Positions 1-14,837 are shown, counted from the stretch's first letter. The stretch is DNA of 64,000 nucleotides from Chondrilla cf. caribensis (GCA_964020155.1 OZ026551.1:3154018-3218017); one strand, 5' to 3'. Numbers and translations are program-made. Notes: generated by a model from the letters alone, not told the origin.

Positions 1-3000
1 AGAAAAATCTCATATCGACCATACTTCATTGCCTTGATGTGGCTGGTAGGCCAAAACACTGAAAACGAGACCTGTATATGGCAACAGGGGGAGATGCAGT
101 CAGTACAATTTTAACCAGTAGAGATTATGTGTAATTTGAGTTTAAGAGCACCACTTCATCCGACCTGCCAATAGAACACCAGTGAGTCTAAAGTTAGTAT
201 TACATACATGAACGTTAATACTGGTAGTGGTTAAGACATGGGATGAGGTCTGCATAATACATATATAACATCATAGACAAACTACCAAGGGCCAGTGCAT
301 ATACTATGTGACACTGCCCAAGCATCCATGTCCACAAAATTTTAAACATTACTTACATTTGATGGTATTAGCTCTTCATTGTGACAAAGGACAACACAGG
401 TTTTGCATTTCTTCTGGTAAATCACATCGAGCAAATGCTCCACTGTTGCCTGCAGTGGATACTGTGCTGCTATGAAGGCACCCTGACGAGAGTAGCTCTA
501 CGAATCAAAGTGAAAGAAATATAGAATATTGTGCAAATTTCACAAGTTAATTCCAGTTTTAATAAGTATGAACATGCTTGGATCTAGGTGCTACTATTGG
601 TGATTGATAGATCTTTTTAAGAAAAGAAACTGTGTTGATCTGTGAGGTACAGTACAGTTCACCAGACAGTTTTCATTGTTTTGGACAAATTAATTAAAAC
701 CAGCAGGAAATTAGCGAAACCTTTATTGCTTATGATCTTATGTAATAGACCATGTGTACATACATGGTACAGATCGTCTATACAAGGATCTAACTAACAG
801 ATATAGGGTCTACAAAGGATTACAGTAGTATTAGTATACACTAAACTATACATACGTACGTACATTCACACTCGAAGCATTGATGTATGTGGACCTGAAA
901 TTTGTTTTGATGGAGAGGAAATTGGTCACATCTGTGTACACCAGGGAGAACAAATGGGAAACAAATAATGTCATGTAAACGTACACAGTTTTGAGTCAAC
1001 ATGAGTCAAACTAAAGTACTGACATGGGAAACGCGAATCATAACGATTGAAATTAGTGTTGCTCCCAGCTAACTGTTCATCCATTTGATTAGGTTTACGA
1101 GAAAGTTTTTCTAAACACTGATAAAGAAAAAAACAACGTTGACATGTCATTAAAATGTGCATTCATACAACGATATACGCGAGTACCTGCAATTCTCCTA
1201 ATAGAGCACTAAACATATCAATACACAAGATTACATGTACAAAAATAGTGACAGTAATTTCTAATTTTACAGACATACTTAATATGTGATAGTTAAGTAT
1301 TCATAGGAGTTCAACAATTACGATGTCTGTTAATTGTTATTGACAAACCTGAAATTGGAAATCAAATCCTGAGATACCTCTCACTACATCTGGTGCTCTC
1401 AGCCTCTCCACAGCCTCTTTGAAGGAGCTTGCATCGATAGACGTATCACCACATACAGTATAGTCACAAAGTGCTTCATGCACGAAAATGTACTGCCCCT
1501 GAGTAGCAGGACAGACACAGATCAGAACAGACCTTCTGCGATAAAGTAACACAATTTAAACTGGAGTGCACGAGTAAGTTCACTCACGAGATTGAGCACC
1601 ATGAAAGGCCGATCACCCCTCATGCTGAGTAGATATTCAAATACATTCAGATCATCTTTCGCCTTCAATCTCTGCATCATTGCATCGATGGCAATGTAAG
1701 TACCAGTACGACCAACACCAGCACTGAAATGAGATGACAATGCGATTATTATAACATATTGTACTGTAACAATAATTACATTATAAACATAACATAGGAA
1801 GATGGAGAAAATTAGATGAAGTTTAATTCTCTCAGTAACTGCATGTGGGATTGAAATATACATACATATTGTACATAATGAACCATGACGCCACGAAATG
1901 TCAAGGTCTACCTATTGGTATAGTTAATTGGGATGTGTTGATGTGTTTCATTGAGTAATATATTATATAGTTAAGTAGTATTACAAAAAAGATGAGATTT
2001 ATAACATCACACAAACTTACCTACAATGTACAATGATCGGATTATCCTTTCCTTCATGAGGAGCTCTACAGTGATTGACTGACTGTATGAAGCGCAAAAG
2101 CGATCCCGGGTAATGAGGAACCCCGTAATCAGGCCAAGCAGTGTAGTGGAAGTGGTGGACAACTCTGGTTTCTGAAGCAGGTTCATTAACCTACACATGT
2201 ACGTAGGTATACATTATACACACAATACAGCCGATGAAACATAATGGGAGTGGGAGATCACAGTCATGAGGAACTTACATTTCTGATGATGAAGGTTCTC
2301 ATTTGGTATTCAGAAAACATCTTTGTTTCGTCTAACGTCAGGTTAATCCCATTATTCAGTTGAATTGGTTGATACATCTCATCATTCCAGTATTTCTCAC
2401 ACTTTGCCTGGGCAGGGGGATTGCATGAAGTTTATGTACAGGTATTTGACAAAGACTCTGATACCATCCACACAAATGTAGAAGATAGATATATTACACA
2501 CAACTACAAAATGTCCTTTTTTACAAACCTTTCCTCCCTCCTGTAGTCGTGTTAGCATCACAATCACTGGAGACCTTTGTTCCCATACCATTCTCCAAAA
2601 GTCACCGATTGTGCAACCAAGAGGACCTATGTATATACAGCATGAGGTGAAACAATTATAACTGTTTGGTTCACATACATACAATACACAATGTACAGTA
2701 AAACTTCTATCACAAGACACATTGAATAACAGACACCATAGATACGACCTCCCTACAAATGTCCTTTCTAAGATACCAAATATGGACTTTCCTATAATGC
2801 AAAATAAGGTGTATACCTCTAAGTGTGGACAATCTCTTTGCAATGAACAAATTAGCTGGTCCCAAGGTATCATTTGTAAAAATAGGTTCCACTGTACATA
2901 TACACTATTTATATACATACATTCACAGGTTGTTAGTTTCTATTCGGTAATGACGGCAACATACCTTGAGTAGCAATATATGCAATTTCGCCATTATAAC

Positions 3001-6000
3001 CCTAGATAAGATGCAAATGTGATATGATAAAAAGCTAAACAATACATTTCAATCAAAACAACACTCACTTTGATGAAAGAGGCATTTATGTAATCTGCCG
3101 AGCTATCTCCTGAGAGGATAACACAAGAGCGATCATCTAATTGCAGAAATCAATAGGTTGGTGACATGACCAACAAATTTAATAGAATTAATAATCTTCA
3201 GTCAGCACTGGCATACATGGAATTATTTGTTTATATCTGTTCTTTACAACATTGGACTGAGCAGCTGAATTGGGCACCTGGTTATCGATCAAAGGCAAAC
3301 TCTAAAGGACAAAATTACATTAGTATGTAATCTACATAATGCTCAAGCTATGAAAACAACATCAATCAACACATATAAAGCATACAAGGCTTCAGGCAAC
3401 AGTCAACTAACTTCGTATTCTGTCTGGAAACCTTTTTTAGTCTTCATTTTAGACACACGAGTAGCAAATTCCGCAACAGGTATTGGTGGCTTAACATTCA
3501 CATACGACACTGCAACACAAAATTATGCTGTACGTACAGTATTGCTAACTACAGAACAACCTTGGATTAACAATTGTTATCACTTTAAAGCATTAATGCT
3601 TACCATTGGGTGAAGTACTTGATGTCAATTTTTTAGCTAATGTGTCATTAACATAAAGTGAATCAATCGAGGCTGTGCAAAAGACAAACAACACACTATT
3701 AATATATATACACATGATATATGTTAAAAACTCTATGTAGGCAGTAATGTTCTGTGCATAAATGGTCTTTACAAGAGGTGGTCTTTGTGGAGGATTCATG
3801 TTCAATCAAGCAATTTGTTTATGAGAAACACAATAATAAAAATTATTCATAACCTGACATACATCTAACCATCACTTCAGGCCAGCAGCAGAGTAGCCAC
3901 TGCTAGAATGATGTATGATCAGTAGTGATTACAATTTATCACCTTGTGCATATAATGATATTCACAGTTAGCATAAACATTCCATGTGGTTCTCATATGT
4001 CAATGATAGGCAGCCTTAGAATAACCATCCTAGAATAACCTCCAGCCCACACGCTGACCACATGCCTACGAGATTATCACCAAGTGCAACCCCCAGTCAT
4101 ACCTGAATGACTGATGGTTGCTCGAGCACAATTAGATTCCTTTGTCAATGGCGATCCGTCCATCATGACAACCACACCAGTGCCCTCAGCTTTCTTGAAT
4201 AAAACAGCATCCTCGCCATTCTATATAGTAAACAAAACAAGAGTAAACTGGTGCAATGTAAACAGAAGCCATATCACATATGCAGTATACATACGCACCA
4301 CTTCATGTTTACGATTCAAGGAACTTTTACATCTTCTGCAAATGTTATAATGAAAGGGCATAGACACACAGGATAACATAGCAAAAATGAAAATTTTACT
4401 CACAATTTGCAGAATATGATAACAGTAGCTATGACCAGTACAAGAACAATCACCACCAGTAACCCAACACCAGTACCAAGACCAATAATAACAGTAGGAA
4501 CAGTAGCAACAGTAGCAATTGTCACTGAAGGCTGATCAAACGGCATCCTCAAGTACACTGAAGGTAAAAACAATGGACAGCCATATCATGTGAGTGTATA
4601 CACTGGATGAATTTTTTCTGGAATTTTCTTACCTTCAGCTTTTGGTCCATTTCCTCCTTCAGTGAAAGCCACCACTTTTACAATATATTCAGTAGATGTC
4701 AGGTTTCCAACTACTATCGGGGGGCTGCTGACATTCAGCACTACATCAGGTCTACCATCAACACTCAAAGAAACTTGGTAATTGGGATATCCTCCAGCTT
4801 GATCAAGGGTTAGATTTTTCCAGTGTAACCATGCATGGGTAGCATTGATTGCTTCAGCAGTGAAGTTTTCAACAGCAGTCTTTGGAGCTGAAATAACAGG
4901 AGCCAACATTTGAGCCCACCAACATTTACATTACATGGCAATACTATATACGACATTCCACTCACAAAGTTCCTTAGAGAAGAGAACAGTTGATCCAACG
5001 TACCAAACTTCTGATATTTCAAGGGTAACAAACGTTTCATAAGGTATTCCCGGATCTGTATATAAGAATATTAACATAGTGAACATTTTATGTGGATGTG
5101 CTTATAACTTGGTATAGTCTGGCAGTAGTAACTCACGTAAATCAAGAATTCTCACACTAGACATGGTTATGTTCACAACGTTGTTGCTGGTAAAGGTAGT
5201 GTTTGAGGAATGCTCTCTATAAAGTCTGTACTTGACAATAACACTGTCATCTACACCATAAGGACCCATGCTGGTCCACTTGACTGTTACTTGGCTGTCT
5301 TCATCACTTTCACTTGTTAGATTTAAAGGCTTTATCGTTAAATCTTGATCGGAAAATGGTCCCAGTCCAACGTTAGTCCCAGCTGCAACCTTACATTGAT
5401 GGTTTAAGAGGTTTTTGATAGGAATTTTAGTGGAAACAAATTCAGGATGGCTGAAGTTGTACGACCTAAGAGTGAAATTTTGCATAATATCCATCATGTT
5501 ATTACAGGCAATGACGTAGTACGTTATCACTCCATTCCTCTCCTTAAGAGCAGGAATTTGCCACGAAATACCAACATCAGGCTGCTCAACTGTGAATGTT
5601 ATGTTCTGTGGAGCACCAGACGGACCTGAGCAAAGATTCCGCAGGTAACACTATTTGCATGAGATGCATCGCAATATTCAACTTACTAGCTTGTGGAGTG
5701 GTCACTTCTCTCTTATTGGAACGGCCAGAAATGGACACTTGATAAGTGGCGAAGGGCATGACATCATTAATGTAATATTTAAGATCAGTGTCATTAACAG
5801 TGATTGGCTTGCAAGGTAATTTCAAGTCAGGATACACAAGGCAATATTCTATTTGCAATAAAAGATGATAGTTAAGTGGCTTCCAAGTTACAAGTATGGA
5901 GGATGAATTCACTGCTCTCACTGATTGTATAATATCTATAGTGAAAGACAATAATATAGGCAACACTGAATGTATTATATAAAGACGTTTTGGGAGAAAA

Positions 6001-7189
6001 CAAATTTTCTCGAAGACATTGCAAGTATAACTTTACCTCGGTCCACTATAAGTGTTCCATTTCCACCGGCAGACTTACAAACAAATGTAAATTGATTTGT
6101 TGACTCAGTCCAAGTTACATACAGAACTTGGCCAGTTTGTTCAGTCGCTTGATATATCATTTCAGTGCTGTTTTCTGATACAATTTCAATCCCAGTTAGA
6201 CTCTCATAATGCCAACTTGTGTTAAACCCCAGGGAGCTGTTACAGGTAAACTCCAGTAACCCTGCAGTGGCAAAGTACTTCTCATCAGAGATACGGTGGC
6301 CTTCTACGGTTGATATGATCAGTTCACCTTGAGCAGCGACTACAACGGTAAACAGTAAATTAACTGATACATATTCATCACAATAAATTCCATGAATGTT
6401 GTTATGATAGCATACTATAATAACCAAACCGTGTAAACATGGACTGTCTATGGCATACCAGTACATGGTGTGGAAAGCGAATGGACAGTTGCTACATTAG
6501 AACGTTACTCCTCTCCCAATGGACCGGATTTCCTCATATCTTGGCAAATGTGTACAAAGTAAACCCTTGATTCGCTGAATATTCCAACGTGGACATAAAC
6601 ACAGAACAACTACATCAAACCCGTACAACGTTTAAGTAGAGGAAATCTACGATTCAACATAATACGTAGATCCGATCCTCCGACTAATGAAGGATAATGT
6701 CCAACGATTTAGTTATACTAAGCGATAGGTCCACTGGACAGTGACTACAACGACCCTCGTGTGTAGACGATAGGTACCCTATAATCACAATCTGGATGGA
6801 TTGGTCCATAGTCCGTGGTCGGGATGAATACGGATACTGTCGATACTATAGACACGTTACGTGAGTGGAGACCTATGGTCTGTGTGTTCGAAGATGTTAC
6901 TAGAGTACTCGGTCGCCCTAAAAACCTACAAGTGGTCTACTTTTGGTATATCCCTGATGTAAGTAGGTCTGGAAACGTGATCCATACATCCCCAAATAGT
7001 AGTGGTACAGCATACATTCCCACAATGTAGATCAAAGACTACAGAAAACCATCAAATTACAGTATCCCAACAGGATCTATTTGAAGGTAAAACTAAGTTC
7101 GTATCCATTGTCATTCAATTGATATTCAACTTACTGAGAGTCAATGAGTGAAGAAGTAGGAGCTGCAACGAGGAGCCTTCGACCAACAT
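1..7189 (-). CDS. Receptor-type protein tyrosine phosphatase (Ig-like/FN3 ectodomain, two PTP domains; 3' end outside window)
   Basis: Multi-exon gene read leftwards. A candidate first exon (7189-7135) encodes an 18-residue hydrophobic leader, starting [16 protein letters not shown], and joins in phase to an exon starting near 6338. That exon holds a Cys-containing Ig-like segment ([10 protein letters not shown] ... [10 protein letters not shown]). About four fibronectin-III-like units follow between 5940 and 4590, rich in N-glycosylation sites. A transmembrane stretch lies at about 4530-4420 ([20 protein letters not shown]). The first phosphatase domain shows DYINASFIK (about 3070), the substrate-loop exon [17 protein letters not shown] (about 2570), the WPD loop in [11 protein letters not shown] (about 2110), and the catalytic [10 protein letters not shown] split across an intron (2020/1725). 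A second domain begins at about 1110 with STYINASSV (about 870) and [18 protein letters not shown] (about 440), then leaves the window. By family knowledge it removes phosphate from tyrosines at the plasma membrane. The ligand is unknown and exon ends in the ectodomain are approximate. Confidence 0.87.
2696..2894. mobile_element. Small inverted-repeat element (pogo/Tc1-like MITE)
   Basis: The element begins TA-CAGTAAAACTTCTATC and ends GGTTCCACTG-TA, so its ends are imperfect inverted repeats of CAGT..AAC next to TA dinucleotides. It is about 199 bp and has no coding capacity. It sits in a phosphatase intron. The TA flanks and CAGTGGAACC-type ends match the general pattern of Tc1/mariner and pogo miniature elements; family assignment is inference. 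Confidence 0.45.
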
Positions 7190-7876
7190 CTCCGACCAAA
7201 CCACACGCATACCTTCTATAGACCTAGATATACGTAGTACGGCTTGGTACGGCAATGTCGCGCTTGGCTTGGCCATACAGTATGCATGCCAGTAGATTAG
7301 CGATAATTAACGATATTCATATATAAATGATGTCATCATTCGTAATCCATGCAGCTGCACATGCATGTGGCTTATCCGTATATGTATAATATGTATACTA
7401 CCTCGATCTGGTACGTATAAGAAGTAATATACAGATTTGGTGTACCCTTAAATACATATAATATATTTACCGAGCAAGTTGGAATGCAGCTGTTCGAAAG
7501 TATTGTGATAGATGAAACCTTTCAGTTTACAAGAGTGTTTTAGAATGCAGTTTCATTACATATTGTTTTCTAAATGTTTCACCCACGAGCTTGAGGATTG
7601 TCTTCAGTACATGGGACAACCCTCAGGGCCAAAAGAAACCTTTATTGTGATTCATGGCACACGATGCCCCTCCACCCCTGTATGCTACATGCTATAATAT
7701 AATTTAGAATATTAACTGAGTTACACTGAACATGCATCTTAGTAAATAGAGTAAGATCATCCTATCAAACATTGGAACAAAAAGAAAAATAAAATGAACA
7801 GTAACAAACACTCCAATACACTCAGTTACATAGTTACACACACATACTTGCACTACAGGCAACTGCTACCTACAAA
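7190..7876. other. Intergenic: 5' flank of the phosphatase gene and 3' flank of RCOR
   Basis: No exon was recognised. The stretch should hold the phosphatase promoter (near 7190-7320) and the RCOR 3' UTR (below 7877). The short open frame at 7512-7697 (+) has no recognisable content and no supporting splice context. Confidence 0.5.
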
Positions 7877-10800
7877 CTATACTATAGTATTGATAAATTT
7901 ACTCCTCTTGGATGGAGGAGTTGTGTCCTCACTGCTTACGGGTGGCTGGTATACTTGCTCGCCAGTTCTATTCTCACCTGCAAGCTGCAAGAGAAGGCAT
8001 CCAACATTCACTGTTTGTATACACTTCATGAAATGCCAGCCATCAATCACTGTATACATGCTGCTACCTCTACAGTACTCAAAATGTACATGTGTACACC
8101 TGTACGTGGGGCATACAGATGAGTTGGACACATTGTCTTGTCATCCTACACGTTGTCTGGCTCAATTATTCAAGATACTACATAAAGCTGAATAAAGATG
8201 GAGCTGTGAAAGGTACAGGCGTTTGTAACTCGAAACCTGAGTTTACAAAAACACAAATAATTACTTATCAAAACTGTAAACCCACGAGTACAACAGTAAC
8301 ATAAATTACTACACTGTACACACACAATAGCACCAATCACTTGAGGAAATAGGAAAATAAACTGGACACGAGTACAAAGAAAGCAGCCATCACGAACCAT
8401 GACTAAGTATGTATTCGAAAAAACAGCACAGAGTACAGAAATGCAGGCAGTAACCATGTACGCACATGACTGCCATTCAGTAGAAACATACTGTAGGCGT
8501 GTAGCACATACGTATGTATGTATGTACGCATAATATATTTAATACACACTTGATAATGTACAGTACAACTTGCTTGATAAGGACACTGGTTAGTACATAC
8601 ATACGTACATGCATACCAGTGTTGGGCAATATATTGATAATTTAGCTATTTACGCTATGAAGGATACCAATTTTGATATCATTCCTTTTGGGTCAGAAAA
8701 GAGGTATTGTACACGAAATAGTACTATGGTATTGGGGTTATACCTGTAGTTGTATTTTCTGGCCCTTCAAGTTACGTTACGTACATACTTATTTACCAAG
8801 CAAGTTGGGCTGTCTGTGAATTATGTGGAGTATGCATAGCTTGTTGTAGATATTAACCTGAACCTCTTCTGTGAGGATATCTTCCGATAACTTCCTGCTT
8901 CTTTGTTTCAAGTGGAAGTTATGCAGCAAGGTTGGAAGGTTATACTTCCTTTTGTAGTGGATCATAAAAGCTTCACATTGATCAACTGACTTCGTCTCAA
9001 CTGCCCCAGCAATAGCACTCATATCATTGCCATAAGTACGTATAGCTATAAAAGTGCACAAAATGCATTCACGATAAGTTATTGGTGTAGTTGTGTGCAT
9101 GTGCATATGTACGTATGTACATTGTATGCACACACAAACTATGAAATTGTGTTATATTGATGAATAGAGCAGGGCATTTCATTACCACTCACCATGTAGT
9201 GCTGCTTCTATTTCTTGTCCACTCCACAGTGCCAAGTGACTGGATCGACGAAGAGCCTAAATGAAATTTTGAAGTAGACATCATAACATGCTAAAACTTC
9301 CCTACCCATGTGGGGTGCTAATATACGTAATTGTATCCAGGTGGAGATCGATAGGTAAATTGAAGGCAAAGTGTGTTGATGTACATACATATGTGCTATA
9401 GCAAAGGTCAGATATATCAGCACAGGTCACCAGACAGGTGTCAATTGTTAGGGTTGATTGAGAACAGGTAGGAAATTAGTAAACACTTTCGATTGTGTAT
9501 GATATTTTATATTGGAATATGTATACATAATCAGTATAAATAATCTACACCTTGTGAGATGTTAGTTGCATCATGCCTATGTTTGCTACAGTGCTAACTA
9601 ATTACTTTGCCCTCAGTAGAGTCACCATTTCATATACGTATGCTGCAACACACCTACTTAGGTAGGTAGGTAGGTAGGATACAACAATATGCATACATAA
9701 ACTAAGTATGTACGTATGCCTTTTTGGGACTGTTGACTTTAAAACTTTCTACAAGAAGGGGAGTTGTCAAAAGCATTAGCTAACAGACATTATTAACACA
9801 GCCCTCCTAGTGCACCATACTACACACGCAATACAGAATTTAGCACATACATATGTGTACAAAGTAGTACCAAGGTTATAGTCCTACACAGTGGTGTCAT
9901 GATTAGAGACGTACGTATATAATCCTAACTATGTACGTATATGCACATGGAGAGTTCTCAAACAGGTGTAGCCAGAGTCATTGAAGACTTGATGTAGTAG
10001 TTCGTAAACAGGTAGTCATACATACATACATGTGAAGACCTTATTAGTTGTATACCATCCTATTTAATTCATTTCAGGATACTAGGAGATTTTACAGCTA
10101 CCAATAGAATTCCATATATGACCAGTGAGAATGTTTGCCAATCTCTGTAAATCAAAGACTAAGAAAGAGCAGTGACTATGAACGTATGTAAGGAAACTTC
10201 AACTTCACAAAACTAACTGATATGTGTGTGAAATCATTACAAATTTCTCACAGGAAGCATTCTTTGGAAAAGATAAACTGTTGATTAGTGGTATATAAAA
10301 GAATTCGCTAAAATTCACTTTTAGCCTTGGTATATTCATTTCCCTAAGTCAACACAAGACCATCAAGTGCCTTTACACTGTGCACATCACAAATATTCCT
10401 GCAATACTCATCATACAGACACTCACTGAAGCAGGCCGCAGCAGTTCAACATCTTCCTTTTCAAGGTAGCAAATGGGACTCCGAGACAAATTTTGCTTGT
10501 TACATTGTATCTTAACAGAACAAATGATACACTTGTACATACGTATGTACATTGCTATCATTTACATATTAGCAGGCATAAGGTAGACTTAAGTGCTCTT
10601 TTGGGACTTAGAAACAAGGCAGTCATCCTGTAATGTACGTACACAGGTAATGTTAGATGACTTCATATCCCTCACTGCTAGAGAGCAAGCTCTCACAGCT
10701 TTTCTGAAATTACCCTGTTCTACCTCATACAAGGCCCAGCATACAAACAGCTCTCTCAAAAGGTGAGTATGCTCACCAATACGTGAAATACATACAACGG

Positions 10801-13800
10801 TATAACCACACAGATACATCCAGGCAAGCATACTTGCTGGTGAAGTTCCTCGATGTCTTTGTCCAAACGTTTAATAGCATCTTGATGCTTGTCATCGGCA
10901 GTTTTTAGGAAAGTGTCACTTGATAAATAAATATCCTACAATCGTACATACGTATGATGTAACGTAAAATATCGTACATTCGTACGTACATACATCAAGA
11001 ACAAATGTTATCATAGTTATAAAGTATGTACATCGAAAAAAATTAATTGAAAATGATTGAATACCCAAGGAATGTACGTACTTGGACAATTTAAATAATA
11101 AAATATTCCAACACACACACTGTACTGTTATACGTACGTACGTATGTATGTATGTACATGCTGTATTCAAGAATGAATTAAACACACCTACCAACCTTAG
11201 GTAGCCGCCTCCCCTTTGTACTACCTCTTTCAGGAGTTGGTTCACCATTGGTGACTACATGACTACACCTGTAGCAACAGACAAAAAGGGCAAACAACAA
11301 GATAGTTGTGTGCTTTGCTTACTTGCAAGTGAACAAACACAACAATTTGAACATACGTACATACATGATAGGACATGTGATTGAAGTTTAAGGGAGACCC
11401 CACATACATACGTAAGTATGTACATAAAGTGCATACGTATGTACTTACATAAAAGTCATATGAATGCCAGTTAACCAAAGTCAGTGATATCAACACATAC
11501 GTACGTACCGTGATACGTATACCATACATAAATACGTATGTACAATATGTACAAGATTGTGATTACGAATATAATTCAAAGTTAGAGAGCTGATTTTATT
11601 CAAGTGAATCCTACATAACTACGTGGGAGTATCCCATGGTACACACTTACGTACTTACTTTATGTCAAAAAGTAAGGTAACATACCATGCCCAAATCATA
11701 CCCAAGATACTCACCACAATTTCTTCATGTGAGCTTTCTTGTCAATCATGCTCAACTGTGAGTGCTCCTTCTTCCACTGGTAGTAGTACTTCACTAAGTT
11801 CCCAATGGGCTTTGATGGTAACTGTGTCAATGGATAGTTAAATGGACGTCTGTAATCATGTCAATGGATAGTTGGAAAGATGTATACATAGCTATCCACA
11901 AATGCATGCAGTAGCAGTTGCAGTAGGGTACACCTACAGTACATGTTATGAACTGTGTGATCATCTAGATCAATTATTGAAAGTACATACATATGTAACA
12001 GGTTGTCAACTGGGATGAAAATTGCACGAAATGTATCACATACAGTCTCAGGAAAGGAGGTATGAATGTGCACTCAATCTCAAGGTCCAGGGCTTCAAAC
12101 TCAATGAGGATAGTGTGAGAGCATGTACATACGTACATACGTACATGTTTAGATAACCAAGTGGGTCACACAAGCATAAATATTTAGCATGATACAAACC
12201 TCTAGAGCTCCACATCCTTCCCAATCTTAGAACCTATAGCCATGTGCAGGGCTGCCCTACATACCCACATCGAGACATTTACGTATACTACGTACATCAT
12301 TTGCTAGCTGGTTACAAACAAGGATATACATACGTATATGTAGGATAGGACATTCCAGCCTTCTGCAAACCAACCGGTACCATATGTAAAGTACCGTATA
12401 GAGGGAAAGTTTCATGGACTAAAAGTTTAGTGAATTTCGCAAAGAAACTGGTATTTGTGAAAGTTTTATTCATGAACACCAAATGACGTAATCGTCTGAC
12501 AATCAATTAACGCGATGGGCATTGAAAAGGCGAAACTTTTTCGAGAAATTCGCGAGAGTTTTGTCCTACGAAACTTTCCGTCCATACGATACTTTACTAA
12601 AATAGTAGCAGGAATTGCATGGTGTACAAAACACAGTTAATGATGAAATTTTGGACAACTCTGCTAACATACATACATACGTACATATGTAATTAGGCAA
12701 AATATACTGTAAAGTGTATACAGTGCATATTCATTCCAGCATACGTACGTATACAATAAAAGGCCACTTACCATTGATCGAATTCTTTGAAAATTTTTAC
12801 CATATTTTTGATACGCTTGTTCAAAAATGACCTTATCCTCCACTGTCCATTCATCTGTGGGAAATTCAAAAAGCAACATAATAAACCATATGAACATGTT
12901 ACACTCAATCACATACGTAGCACTAGATAGAATTGGCTCACCTTCAAATGGGGAGTAGTTTTTTAGTTCAGCTAAGGCCTTGCTGATGTCATAATTGAAC
13001 CAGAATAGGATGCCCAATGCCTGCTCGTTGGAGAAATTGAAGTGATCATGGGCGACCTTCACAAACCCATCAACTGCAGGAAAAACAGATACAAACAATC
13101 AGTACTCGAACATGCAATATGTACACTACTCAAACTTTTCCCAAATGAGTGGACACATAGAGCTATCAGACTCACTATCCTCATCAGAAACTGCCTCCGA
13201 TGGCTTCCATAGCAGTAAGGGCTTTGGTCTCTCTTCGTGTCCCTCATCTTTACCAGACTCTACAACATGCGTACCACATCACAACTGACAGCACATGATA
13301 CAAGCAGTGCCACAGACTCATAGCACACGGTGTTGGGTACATGGCTTGAGAACGGCACTAGAATGCCCACTCAAATACATACATAATATAAACTATAGAA
13401 ATGGGTTGCTCGAGGAAATTGTCACTATGGTCAGATCGATAGTTCTGGTCACATGTACGTATGTACGTACATACATTCAGGTTATACACTGAAGAATTCC
13501 CACAATGAAACTACAAGAACATAGAAATAATGTCCAACTACATTGAGTGAACTGCAGTTGCCAAAAAAGGAAACACGCCCTAACTCCAGGAGAATAGCTG
13601 GTGAGGGTGAAAGGTGGAAATATACTTTATTTTCAATCAAATCTACACAGGTCACAAAGCAGACCCTGCCCGGCAATACTGAACACAGCATGTGACAGAT
13701 ATGGGTCAGGCTACAGAGCAGGGGGTACAATTCTACATACGTATTTGGGATATGTGTACATATACATATACATACATATCATGTACATAGCTACTGTCGT

Positions 13801-14469
13801 GCTAACCTTGCAAATCAGGTAAAACAGCTTGAAAATCCGCTCCAATTCTCATTCTGGGATCTGATGAAGTGCACATACACGAGGAGAGAAACAGATATAT
13901 ACATAAAAGCCAGAATAAGCTGAAGCCTTTAAAGAGATGAATGTAATTCACTTCATATATTATGCACACATGAGAGTCAAACAGCAGTACTCTTATGAGC
14001 TGACATACGTAGATCATGTAGACTGTATACACATACATGATCTTGAAAAAGGGATTTACGTGGACAAAAGAAACATTTCTTTGATAAGGTTACAAGGAGA
14101 AATTCAAAATTTCTGGGATGACTCCAACCCATCATACATCACATGCAGTGCGGTGTATGTACAGATGTAATGTACAGAGTCTACTCTATGCACACGAATA
14201 TGGATACTCTGACAGGTTAATGATCCGACAAAAGTATAATGAGTTGAAGGTATGATCTAAATATTGGACGTACGTACACCAACAAGTCCCATCACAGGTG
14301 ATCAGTCAGAAAAACATGGCTACAGAATATAAGCTTACTGTGCATTCTTACGACTCACTGTCATCATCTCTAGATTCCAGAGCACGTCCACTCCTCAAAC
14401 TCAAGCCATTAGTGATGGCTAACAGTCTTTGACTGCTCCTCGTTATTGGCGCATCACTTGTTTGATCCA
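7877..14469 (-). CDS. RCOR: REST corepressor (CoREST/RCOR): ELM2-SANT-coil-SANT
   Basis: Scaffold of the LSD1-HDAC1/2 chromatin repressor complex in the nucleus. Twelve exons join without phase conflict: 14469-14359, 13860-13807 (PRMRIGADFQAVLPDL), 13259-13176 (LLLWKPSEAVSDED), 13073-12942 (ELM2 helices, NEQALGILFWFNYDISKAL), 12854-12772 (SANT1, DEWTVEDKVIFEQAYQKYG), 11821-11715 (LPSKPIGNLVKYYYQWKK), 11262-11196, 10935-10834 (coil, DAIKRLDKDIEELHQQ), 10510-10427, 9256-9193 (LALWSGQEIEAALH), 9045-8858 (SANT2, ETKSVDQCEAFMIHYKRKY) and 7984-7877 (ends SKRSKFINTIV, stop). Order and spacing match vertebrate RCOR1, including the linker that packs on the LSD1 tower. The visible part is about 394 residues. 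The exon at 14469 opens in phase 1, so a first coding exon with the start codon lies upstream and was not identified. Confidence 0.94.
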
Positions 14470-14837
14470 CTACAGCATTAATAGGTACTACTACAAGTAG
14501 ATACACTATTGAGATGGCCGAAAGATCGCATACACAATATACTCAAAAGTAACGTACACCTTCAAGGACGAATTACTTACTTCGATGAACGTGTACAGGA
14601 TTTGTGGGGACTATTATTTGATTCAGTAGTTACGTTGCCGTTACCTGTGGTGTTACAGCCCAACCGCGTGTGTCTGTTCACGCCCTCCAGGGGCACCGCT
14701 AGAATTACCCCATCTAGTCCAACCTGCTAGACCACACAGAAACAGTGTCTTCTGGTTCGAACGCGTACTAGTACTGAGACATCTCGAGAAGGGAGCTGTT
14801 TTCATGGCCCTTTAATTGTAAAGGGCAAACAGTGATC
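14470..14837. other. Region expected to hold the RCOR first exon and promoter
   Basis: The first RCOR coding exon should lie here or slightly upstream on the minus strand, but no ATG-containing exon with matching phase stood out. Toward the right edge (about 14755-14835) the sequence GGTTCGAACGCG...ACATCTCGAGAAGGGAGC is a degraded relative of the promoter block found before the intact galactosidase genes. Confidence 0.4.

Noticed and set aside
6815..7030. 71-residue plus-strand open frame in the first phosphatase intron
   Set aside because: No similarity and no splice or start context; probably chance.
8626..8770. hAT-like left end CAGTGTTGGGCAATAT in an RCOR intron
   Set aside because: No matching right end or target duplication found, so an element cannot be delimited.
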